Source of the DNA: Coprinellus micaceus
Taxonomy: Eukaryota; Basidiomycota; Agaricomycetes; Agaricales; Psathyrellaceae
Reading direction: 5' to 3'
Assembly: GCA_951394405.1 (NCBI GenBank)
Contig: OX596344.1
Span: 1,054,001-1,118,000, forward strand
Length of the DNA stretch: 64,000 bases
Shown here: piece after piece, positions 12,213-22,739 of the stretch
Layout of the letters: the number at the start of each line of letters is the position of its first letter
Numbering within the stretch: position 1 is the stretch's first letter
Position numbers and translations under genes: made by a program
The notes under the pieces: generated by a model
Database searches by the model: none
What the model saw: only the letters and a program-made list of their open reading frames with translations
What the model was told of the DNA's origin: nothing

Positions 12213-15200
12213 ATGGACGCGCCACCAGCGACCACTCTCTTCGAACAGTTTCTTTCCCTGGCTCGTTCTCCTCTTACTCAAAACCAAGAAGCCATAGAAT
12301 GTGGAGAAGAACGATGGAGCTATGCTGACATCGACGCGATATCGACTGGCTTGGCCGCAGCCATCCGCAAGTCCCATGGCGAACGCCCAACAGTCGCCGT
12401 TGTGTGCGAGAACCACCCCTACGTCTTTGCGACCTTCATTGCCACGTGGAAGCTAGGCGGAATACTTGCGCCAATCGACTATCATACCCCGAAGGACATC
12501 CTCATGGCCATGTTGCTGGACATCAGGCCGACCTGCGCTCTCGTGCCGGAGCCTGAGGCTTCCACGCGTCGTATCGTGTCTGGTGAGTTGGCAAACTAGC
12601 TTATGCCCCTACCTGAATACTGACCCTTTGCCAGACCTGGGGATACCCTTGCTTCCGTTCGACCCCAAGGCAGTGACCATACTCGCCCTCAGCCAGCAAT
12701 ACATCGACCAAACCGTAGATGGTCCAGATACGTTTTACCCCCATTCTTCTCAAGATATCGGCATGTACATGCACACCTCTTCTGCCTCCACGATTGCCAA
12801 CATCAAGTGCGTTCCTCTCACCCACGCCAACATCTTCGCTGGTTCCCTTGCTCGGCTTGGGTGGTGGAAGAAGACGTGGCCCGACAAAGACTTCAATCGT
12901 CTAAAGGTTCTCGGATGGTCTCCCTGGTCCCACATCATCGGCGTCTCTCACGACATCGGAGCAGCCCTTCTTCTGACAGGAGGATGCTACACCTTCGCCG
13001 TTCGCCCCTCATCGTACCACAGTGAGCTCCCGAACGAGGATTCCAGCGACGTCATCGGCCAACTGCTTTCCACCGCCTCCAAGAAAGAGATCAATGCGTT
13101 CGCCGGTGTCCCGTGGATCCTGGAGGGTATCATGGCCAAGTGGAAGGGAGAAGACAAAACGCTCATTACGAACGTAATGTCGAAGTTCAAGATATTTGGA
13201 GCTGGCGGTGCTGCCACTTCCGTGGAGTGTTTGAGCTGGGCTAAGGAGCTTGGCATTCCTGTGGTTATTGATATCGGCATGACCGAAGTAGGAGGTGCGT
13301 TCTATTTCTGCTCAGTTGGATGGGTCGAGACTCATGCGTTGTCCTCCTTAGGTCCACTCTTCCATAACACCATCGACGAAACACCTGGCTGGCCAATTGG
13401 CGAGTGCCTCGTACCCGAGAGTGAGCTTACGCTTGTCGACGAAAATGGCGAGCAAACATCCAACGGTAACCCTCGCCGCTGCATTTATCTAGATTCAATA
13501 AACTGATTACCTCAACTTCTCAGAGGGTGAACTGCATATTTCGAGCCCAATCATCAGCAAAGGCTACTTGCGTCCCAACTATACGGCATTCACGGTCGCA
13601 TCAAGCGGCAGGGTCACCTTGCGAACAGGGGACATTTATCAACTCGCAAACGGCGATCGGCTTATCTGGAAGGGTCGTAAGGAGGACTATATCCAGGTTA
13701 GCTTTGTGCCTATCGAACAAAGTTTGATTCTAACATACGAGGATTTAGATGTCTTCTGGAGAAACCCTTGATCCCCGGTTCATTGAGAAGGCCCTCGATC
13801 AATCCCGAGCAGTGCACCGTTCCTGTGTGGTCGGGGATAAGTTCCTGAGGGGTGCCTCCCACGTCGTCTGCGCTATCCTCGAGCTATCCCCAGATGACAC
13901 CCGTGGATACCATGCGGCTTTGGCCGAAGTAACTCGCGAGATAGCTAACGTCAATCGCTCCTTGGCCCCGCCCTTGCGTATCTCTTGGTCGAGGGTCCTC
14001 ATCCTCAATCACGATCAGCATATCCCTATCACGAGGAAGGGCGCGATTTTCCGCAAGAAGCTGGAGGACGCTTTTGGAGACCAACTCAGGGCACTCCTCT
14101 CGCAAGCTGTCGGCCGTCCTTTGGACAACTCCCCCCGTTCCTCGCAAAATGGTGCGTTGGAGGGTCCTGGTCGATTCACCGAAGATTCCGTCGCCACCTC
14201 CCTCGTCGACATCGTCTCGAACGGGCTGCACATCGAGAAGACGGTCTTGAAGGAGAATCATAACGCCACGTTTGCCGAGGTGCGTCATCCCTATTGTTCG
14301 ATTTTTTTCTAGGCGTGCTCACTCTGCATCAGCTTGGCATGAACTCTTCGATGGCCACCAAGATGGTCAACGCTATCAACGACTCATTCACCCTCTCCCT
14401 TCCTCTCAACACTTGCCACACCTACGTCGATCTCAACTCCCTCACGGAGGCGGTCTGCCAGGCGCTTGGACTGTCGACTCCCACGAGTCAAGAACCATCT
14501 CCTCCCCTTCTCTCCTCCCCCCTCGCAGAAGAAGTCGTCATCGTCGGCCAGGCCGTTAGGCTCCCGGGAGCCATCGGTACGCCGGAGGAGTTCTGGGATG
14601 CTCTCATGGAGAAGCGCGAGGACATCATCGGACCTATTCCGGACGATCGCTGGGACCACGCGAGCTTTTACAGGCCACCAGGCTCGGATCGTGAAGATGG
14701 GCCTTGCGACATTACTCTCGAGAAGTCGGGCTTCATCAACATCACCGACTTCGATCATACGTTCTTTGGCATCTCCTCAGCGGAAGCATATCATGTCGCT
14801 CCGAATATCCGACTTACCCTCGAGATCGCCTTCGAAGCGTTGGAGAATGCTAACATCCCGCTTTCTCAGCTCAAGGGCAGCGACATGGGCGTGTTCGTCG
14901 CCGCCAATATGGACGAAGGTCACATCAAGCTCTTGTTCTCAGAGAAGGGTTGGGGGGGTGAGTGCCAGGCAGCCTAACTAAATACAATCACTCACGACGT
15001 GTTTTAGCTTATTCAAGGTTCTACGGCACTGGGGTCGCGACCAGTACGGCGTGTGGAAGGCTTAGCTAGTACGTCTGCCCTTCTCCTCTACTGCCCATTG
15101 TTCTAATCCCCGCTCTCAGTTTATTGGATGTCCATGGCCCTTCCTACACCATCGATACTGCGTGCAGCTCAGGTCTTGTTAGTCTCGACCAAGGTTTGTT

Positions 15201-18200
15201 CGCTCCCAGCAATCACACCTTGAATTGCAGTCTAAATGACATCCACAGCCGTTCGTTACCTGCAGTCTGGTCAGGGAGAGTCGGCAATCGTATGTGGAGC
15301 GAACACCCACTCCTGGTATGAAAGCTCCTGCCATCGCCGCTCCCACCGACTCTCTAACTCTACCTCTATCTAGGCCAGGAAACTTTGGGTTCCTCACTGC
15401 CCAGAAGATGACCTCCCCGAATTCTAGATGCGCCACCTACACGAACGTCGCTGATGGGTGAGTTCTGGTCCTAATACAATTTTAAGTCAAGGCTAAGACT
15501 CTCGTCCCAGATATGTCCCTTCGGAAGGCGCCGCCGCCGTCATCCTCAAGACGAAGCGTGCTGCCCTACGAGATGGCGATAAGATCATCGCTGTCGTCAA
15601 GAGTACCTCCACCATGCACGACGGCCGATCTCAAGGTCTTGTGGCACCCAACGTCAAGGCACAGATCTCCATGCAGAAGGCGCTCCTGAGACAGGCCGAG
15701 CTCGATCCCGCCCAGTTAGAGTAAGTTGCGGACGATCGTTTTGTGGATCTTAGACTCACTGGGTCTTTTTTATTATCATAGCTTCATCGAGGCGCATGGT
15801 ACAGGTACGTCCTCCGTTCAATAATGACATTCTTCCTCACTAACCCTGCCTATTAGGGACCTCGTTGGGTGACCTCATCGAAATCGAGGGAATCAACGAC
15901 GTCTTCAAGGGATCTCATTCCTCAACTCGCCCCCTCATCATCGGCGCCGCAAAGACCTGCGTCGGGCACACTGAGAACGTTGCTGGCCTTGTCGGCTTGA
16001 TCAAGGTCATCGGTTCCTTCTCCAATACCGCCGTTCCGGGTCTTGTTCATCTCACCGCTGACAACATGAACCCATCGCTGAATCGCGAGGTCGTCCCGTT
16101 GGCCATTCCGCACCAACCTATGCCTCTACTCCGTAACCTCTCCACCAAGGAGCCGCTCAGGGGAATGGTACTGTGAGTAACTATATCTCTTCGAGGCTAC
16201 TCCTCCTCTAATATCGCGTCTTCAGGTCGAACGGCTTTGCCGGGACCATCTCTGGTGCTATCCTGGAGGAACCAGACCTTGAGGTATCGCCCTTCTCTCC
16301 CGAATCACTCCTCGACCGCCCGGCATCCGAAGCCTCAGGGAATTCCAGCTGGTTCAAGCTCGAGAGCGAGAAGTTCAGCCTCTCCGGATCGAGTTCTTCG
16401 TCTCGAGCCCTTTCTCCCATATCCACCCCCGGCACGTTGGACTCTGCCCCAGACATTCCATCCAGCCAACTGTTCGTCGTCAGTGCCAAGTCCACGGCTG
16501 CCCTCCAGGCATACATCAAGAAGTACATCGACTTCTGCCAGCAATCCTCCGCCGACCAATTCGAGTCAATCTGTTATACATCGTGCGTGGGTCGAGAGCA
16601 CTACCGATATCGGTTCTCTTGTGTGGCGGAGAGCCTCGAGGACCTCATCACCCAGCTCCATGAGGCTCTGAAGAACAAGCCTTCAACCACTCTTCTCCGA
16701 AATATCGCCTTCGCCTTCCCTGGTCAAGGGTCGCAGTACCAAGGAATGGCTCGAGACTTGGCCAGCCGATTCCCCGCCTTCCAGAGGATCGTCTCCGAAG
16801 CCTCTGCTCAAGCCTCCAGCATCACTGGCCTCCCCATACTGTCGTATTTGCTGGACGCCGAACCTCCTCAGGCTCGCAGCCTCTCTGAGAGCGACATCGC
16901 GCAGGTGTGCATCTTCGTCTACCAGTACTCCGTCGGGAAATGGCTGCAAGATCTGGGCCTCGTTCCCTGTGCTGTACTTGGACATAGTTTGGGGGAGATT
17001 GCTGCAGCTGGTATGCCTGTCTCAATACTTGTCCTTCTAGGTCTCGCTAATGTTCTGCACTTAGCTATCGCTGGATCCTTCAGTTTCGACGCCGCATTGG
17101 AATTCGTCATCAAGAGGGCAAGCGTTCTGCGGCCTGACCTCCTCCGTCCCGCTGGCATGGCTGCCATCGGCGCCAACGCAGATACCGTCAACGGCTACAT
17201 CGACTCCCTGTCCATGCGCGACCGACTCACCATTGCAGTCTTCAACGCCGAGAGCAGCGTGGTTGTCTCGGGAGCCCTGGATGCCATTGACACCATCGTC
17301 GCCACGGTCAAACAAGAAGGTCTCAAAGCCACTAGGCTCGACGTTGACCAAGGTAGGGCCTCCGTTGCATGCATGCATCCGCTGATTTCTGACCGCGTAC
17401 AGCATTCCACAGTCCTTACATTGCTCCTGCCATGCCTGCCCTGCGGAAGTGGCTGCAAGACCGCGCTCGGGACATGCGCCCTCTCAAGACCCCCTTCTAC
17501 TCAAGTGCACATGGTCGGCAATTGTCGAAGGGTGACCGCCTTGACGCCGATTACTGGGTATGCTGAAATCCCTCCCGCCATGCTCATCACTGACATTTTC
17601 CATCAGGTAAACCACGCACAGAACCCTGTTCTCTTCCTCGATGCTGCAAAGGAACTCACATCGGACACCTCCGTCGACGTCGTCCTCGACCTTGGCCCAC
17701 AGCCTTTCATTTGGGCGCAGTTCCAGAACGCGCCCCTCTCGACGAAGTCGTCCCTCTCCGTCGTTACGAAGCGCGGCAAGTGCCAAGCCACCTCCTTCCT
17801 CGCCACGATTTCTCAGTTGTTCCGACACGGCCTCGAAATCAACTTTGTCCGTCTCCTCGGTGACGGGTCATTCGGTTGTGCGAAGATTTCTCTCCCCACG
17901 TATCCTTTCCAGCGCATCCACAACTACCCCACCTACCGCCCGTCCCGAAACCAGGCACTTCCATCTCCATCCCCGTCGGACGAGTTCAAGGAGGTCAAGA
18001 TCCCTTTCACCCTCGATCATGTTCTCTGCGAAACTCTTAACGACCATCGCATCGACGGCCAGAGGATTGTCCCTGGAGCTGTGTTCGCCGACTTCTTCGC
18101 AGCCGCAGTTTCGTCCAAATCCCTTGACGAACTTCGATTCCATCGACCACTCATTGCGGAGAACCCCGACGACAACGTCTTCGGAGAGATCAAGGGAAGT

Positions 18201-20706
18201 GAATTCGCGTTGTGGCAGGGAACGACCAAAGTCTGCTCCGGCAAGGTCTCCGCCAAAGCGCCATCTTCCGTCCCCCAGTGGACCGACGACGAACGCCTCC
18301 CCCTACGCATCGTCAAGAAGTCGGCGGTCTACGAGTGCTTCAAGAACGTTTCATTCGGGTCAACCTTCCGCAACATCCACGAGATCAAGCTATGGGATGA
18401 CCATGCCGACGCCATCGTCTCTGTCGTCGAGACTAGCAGCCAAACTCAGGATCGCGTTCGCAAGTTGGATGCTTGCATGCACATGTTCGGGGCCGTCGCT
18501 GGTATCACCTTGCCAGAGTTGACTGCCATGGACGGGGCCTTCCTTCCATCATCGCTCCAGAACTTCCGCTTGCACAGTGACTCCCTGCCTTCGACGTTCC
18601 TGGTTCGGTATCAGCTTCCCGTCGCCGTTGGACGCAACTCGCAGGTGCTCACCGTGTCGATGGCGGTTTACTCCCTAACTGGACAGCCCCTCTTCTCCTG
18701 CGAGAAGTACTCCGTCGCCTTCCTCCCATCCGGTGTTGCTGTTCCCAAAGCCCTCAAGCCAGTGGAACATAAGCCAAAGTGGTTCAACAACACCTGGACC
18801 TCGACGCCGCTGCCCGCTATTTCTACGGAACTTTCCACTGCCGATGAGCTCCTGTACCTTGGACTTGAACCCAGCCCGCCCCTGCTTCAGCACCTCCGCA
18901 AGACAGCAGCCCATGCAATCTTCGTTCGGCTTCCAACGGCGGCCATCCTCGGAAGTGACTCGACCGAGCTCGCGAACATCTTTAGGAACACTCGCATCTC
19001 TATCGTCCTCGACTTGACAACTCTCAACGCACAACCCGGCTCCGACCTTCAGACCAGTCTCTCCCATCAAGTCCTCGCATTCTTCCAGCTCTTGATGAAC
19101 TCCAGCATCGACATCGTCAACCTCCTCGTCCTCTCCTCCGACTCCCTTCCTGTTCACTCAGCGACTCTTGCTGTCCAGCGCGATGCCGGGGCGAAGGCCG
19201 TTATGTCATCCACCTCAAGCGCCATCCATGGCATGCTGCGTGTGTTCAAGCGAGAATGCGGCCTCGACTCCGTCGCTTGGAGTCTCGACTTGCCACTTCT
19301 ATCGGACTTGCAGGAAGACGTTGCCGCCGGCATTATCCTTGACGAGCTAGCTGCCCGCAGTGCCGGGGTTGCTCGCGAAGGGCAGGTTGCCTATCGGTTC
19401 TTGAAGGACGGCAATCGCCACACTCCCACTCGATTCACCCCTTCGCTGCAGGTTGTAGCCTCCAACTCTTCCAGCGCCCCTCCCAGCTTCGTCGGTATCG
19501 CTGTCATCGCAGGTATGGGAAGCATTGGCGTCGCATTGGCTGCAGGTCTCGTAGCATCGGGAGTCGAGTCGGTTGTCTTCCTTGGTCGTCGTAGCCCTGA
19601 CGCGCAATCTGTAAGTCATATTGCCTCTTCTCCGTCCGCCATCCCTCATTTAACTATAGGTTGTCGAGGAGTTGTCTCGTATGGACTCCAGCGTCAAGAC
19701 GAAGACCTCCTATCGTCAAGTCGACATCGTGAACAAGGAACAGCTTGAGGAGACGTTGAAGGGCATCCAGAGCGACCTAGGCTCCATCCGACACATTATC
19801 CACACCGCTGCAGTCATGCGCGACGCCGCGATCCCCAACATGGCCCCCGCCGCCTTCGACGAAGTCCAACGCCCGAAGGTTGTGGGCGCCTGGAATCTCC
19901 ACCTCCTCAGCCAGAAGCTGGCGTTGACGCTCGACTCTTTCGTCGTCCTGAGCAGCACGAAGTGAGTATCGTTCATCGCCTCGAAGTGGTAGTTTCTAAC
20001 AAACCTTGAATAAAGCGTCCTCGTCGGTAACCCTGGACAAGTCGCCTACGTCGCCGCGAACTCCTTCCTGGACTACCTCGCTGGCCTCCGCCACGGCATG
20101 GGCCTCCCCGGCCTCTCCTTACAGCTGGGCGCCTGGGAGTCGGCACTCATCGAGAAGCTGAACATGAAAAAGAGCTTCGCCCTCCTCATGAGCCACAAGG
20201 AGGGTGTTCCCCTCGTTCTCCGGGCCATGTCGGCCAATCATCCCGTTCAAGTGGTCGCCGAGTTCGACGTCCCGAAGTTGATGTCTGTCCAAGCATACGC
20301 CATGGATCCATTCTTCGCCCCGATCCTTCCCAAGGCCGCCCCTGCCCCACAGGGTGCCACTGCTGCTCCTGCGCAGGTCGTCGAGGCCGAGGCCGTGCAG
20401 CCAGCTGCATCCAACAAGGATACGAAGTCCGCTGTGGTCGACATCCTGCGCTCTGTGATGGAGCTGAGGCCGTCTGAAACCCTTGGTGAGCTCTCCTCCC
20501 GAACCTCCAGCCCTCCGTATCTAACCTTCACTCGTGTAGATGTTGATTTATCTCTGACGGCGAGCGGTGGCGACTCGATCACCTTTGCACAGCTCCGCGG
20601 TCGCGTTCTGAAGGAGGTCGGCGTTGACCTTCCTGCGATGTTCCTTGGGGAGGACTATACGATTGGCGATATTATCGAGTTCGCTGTGAAGGGTGGTGCC
20701 AACTGA
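12213..20706 (+). CDS. Hybrid acyl-adenylating reducing polyketide synthase (A-ACP-KS-AT-DH-KR-ACP)
   Basis: Exons: 12213-12582, 12635-13294, 13352-13465, 13524-13696, 13749-14279, 14333-14957, 15008-15068, 15120-15193, 15249-15315, 15374-15457, 15511-15720, 15782-15804, 15857-16172, 16226-17010, 17065-17352, 17403-17557, 17607-19610, 19660-19961, 20016-20485, 20540-20706 (2,492 aa, 7,479 nt). Domains: adenylation/CoA-ligase about 1-600 (IGMTEVGG, RTGD, ITRKGAIFRKK); ACP1 about 600-650 (LGMNSS, Ser about 621); KS about 675-1110 with DTACSSG (Cys about 860), EAHGTGTSLGD and KTCVGH; AT about 1210-1520 (GQGSQY, GHSLGE); DH about 1640-1900 (HRIDGQRIVP); KR about 2100-2350 (AGMGSIG, AYVAANSF); ACP2 (SGGDSI). 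No ER, methyltransferase, condensation or thioesterase domain is seen. Inference: it activates a carboxylic acid starter, loads ACP1 and extends it with malonyl units with keto reduction and dehydration. A ligase-ACP-KS-AT start recalls fungal hispidin-synthase-type enzymes, but the DH and KR suggest a more reduced product. The product is unknown. Confidence 0.95.
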
Positions 20707-21316
20707 ACTTCTGACTTTCCGTTGTACGAACACTTGAACCTAGATGCGACGTTCCTCTGGTACTTACTTCCTCCCCTTGGACGCTATTCCTCCTTGCTAT
20801 CTGTGAACCTGCCAAAGACTGTAATATCTCCTGTTGTATGTAAATCGAATGCCTTGGATACTTGAATACACCTGCCCTTGTCTGAATGTTTTTGGCTGCC
20901 CTCGAGGCCTCACCGGGAAACCACATGAACCGATGAACTGCTGCGTTTCTGCAACGAGGCCGCCTCGCGAGCTGTACACGGCCTAACGAGGGTAAACCTG
21001 CCCGAGCCTCAATTCAAGGCGTGTTAATGACGCACATACACCTCCCGAATGTTCAATTAAGATCGTGAGGGGCTATGCCACTCATTCGCCGTTAATTGAC
21101 ATTGAAGCCCTTCACATGCACGTGTACGGGGCTCGTAATAGCAGAAGCAAGCGAGGCGTGCTTACCGTAGGCAGCGGAAATGTTAAACGGGGAGGTGAAT
21201 CACTTGATATATGACCTTCATTTCCCTCGTAATGAAATCCTTACTTTGTACATTGGCGTCACCATATACTCTTCTAGGAAAACTCGTAGCGGGAGAGAGA
21301 TCCTACTTCATTTCGC
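20707..21316. other. Convergent 3' spacer between PKS and SDR genes
   Basis: This 610 bp stretch holds the 3' ends of two convergent genes. No coding potential is seen, and it is presumed to contain both polyadenylation regions. Confidence 0.5.
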
Positions 21317-22428
21317 TTACCACTTCTCATGGGCGGGGCGCACTACCAAGTATGCATTAGCCTTGACAAAGAACACCCTGAATCCAGAACTTACGGTCCA
21401 ACTCCCAAGTACAGGATGAATTGTCCTGATTCACCAGATAGAGGTATGACTGGGAGAAGATGCAACTCAGCTTAGGTTAGCTCTTCCAGGTGGCGTCGAC
21501 GTACCTTGGCAATGCTTTCGGGATCGAGTCGGCGATTCGTGTCTTCCGCCCAGCCAGGGTCCTTCCTGTGTTGGCGAGTACGGTCATTCACAATAACTGC
21601 AGCGAGGGTTGAGCAATGACGTCTCGATCATGGCTCCTTAAAATAGTGCCTACCGCCATCGATGATGGACTGTATGCGCGTTTGGTCAGTCACCAAAGGA
21701 TGTATGAGCAGGCGCGACATACATGTGCGACGTGGATATTGTCCTTCCCAAACTCCTTGGCTAGACTCTGTGACAGGGCTCTGGCGCCGTTCTTCGCGGC
21801 GGAGATGGCGCTGGTCACGATATTCCCTCTGATGGACGCGGTCGCGCCGGTGAATATCAACGCACCCCGTTTCCCGCTGACTGCATCTACCTCGTTCTCC
21901 TTGAACGCAAGGATAGTATGACGTGCGAAGCTGAAGGCGGATTTGATCCCCGTATCCACGACGGAGTCCAGTTCCTCTTGCGTGATGCTCAAGAAGGGTT
22001 TGAAGACTGCGTTGCCAGCGTTCCATACCGCCGCTCGAATCTCGTAGTCGGGTCTCGGGAAGCGCTGCTGGATGGCTGTCCAAGTCGTTGCGAGGTCTTC
22101 ATGAGAATACGAGTCAAGGGGAAAAGGAGCGGCCTGGCCCCCCGCTGCGTTGATTTCGTCCGAGATCTTGTTCAAGAAATCTGCGCCCCTAGCGATGAGC
22201 GCGACGGTGTATCCATTCTTTGCGAATAAGCGACTGTTGTCGGCGGGTCCCCACTGTCAAGAAAGACATCACATAAATTGCAGCGACGGTACTCACGCCG
22301 TTGCTGCCCCCGTGCCGCTCCCGTTGCCCGCACCTGGAAGTAATAGCGGTCAGCCCAGCGACACATATCATCTTCGCCGACTGCGCACCTGCAACGACTA
22401 GAACACGTTTCGCGACGTTGGCTGCCAT
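21317..22428 (-). CDS. Short-chain dehydrogenase/reductase (atypical SDR, YLYLVNQD-tail family)
   Basis: Exons on the minus strand, in order: 22428-22389, 22333-22297, 22233-21723, 21669-21654, 21596-21505, 21449-21395, 21342-21317, giving 258 residues. The N-terminus carries a Rossmann glycine motif (AGAGNGSGTGAA) and the middle has NAG plus FTGATAS. The C-terminus reads SYLYLVNQDNS, then TWELDLRPAHEKW, a tail typical of one fungal/bacterial SDR family. The usual YxxxK Tyr is not present: the segment is SAISAAK, with Ile where Tyr would be expected. As I recall, related proteins often have Phe there, so this may be a family trait. Its 3' end faces the PKS 3' end 610 bp away, so a role in tailoring the polyketide is possible but unproven. 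A 16-nt exon 4 (21654-21669) is needed to keep the frame. Confidence 0.9.
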
Positions 22429-22739
22429 GGATATCGAGTCTCGAACCCTTGGCGTCCCTAGATGCTGGGGGGCATTGGGTGTTGCTTTTGTACCGCCATA
22501 ATCGCAGTCCTTCACGTCATCGAGATTGCGCTGGTATACAGTGGCTTAGAAAGCACCAGGTCAGGAGATATTCAGAGCAAAGCCAATTGAGGAGGTGTCG
22601 AGCGAGCACACCATTAAGGTTGAGGACGACGCGTTGGTGGTCATGGTTTACGCGTGTAGGACACGAGCTCATCGTGGGCAACAGTGACAAATGACTGATG
22701 GCGCTGACTGATGCGGCAACAGCCAACCTGCTCCTATCC
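22429..22739. promoter_or_regulatory. Divergent promoter region shared by the SDR and RING genes
   Basis: These 311 bp separate two divergently transcribed start codons (SDR ATG at 22428 on minus, RING protein ATG at 22740 on plus), so both promoters must lie here or overlap their neighbours. No clear TATA box is seen. An in-frame upstream ATG at 22698 could be used instead for the RING protein. Confidence 0.5.

Noticed and set aside
14280..14312. A 33-nt intron in the PKS ending at the first TAG
   Set aside because: It breaks the frame and is too short; ending at 14332 gives a 53-nt intron and a correct ACP motif.
17641..18522. Plus-strand frame of 293 codons
   Set aside because: It is an out-of-frame reading inside the PKS DH region, Ser/Arg/Pro-rich as expected from codon-biased GC-rich sequence.
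22234..22255. SDR exon 3 starting right after the first acceptor (TGACAG)
   Set aside because: That acceptor gives the wrong frame; the next one (CAACAG at 22234-22236) restores ATARLFAKNGY.
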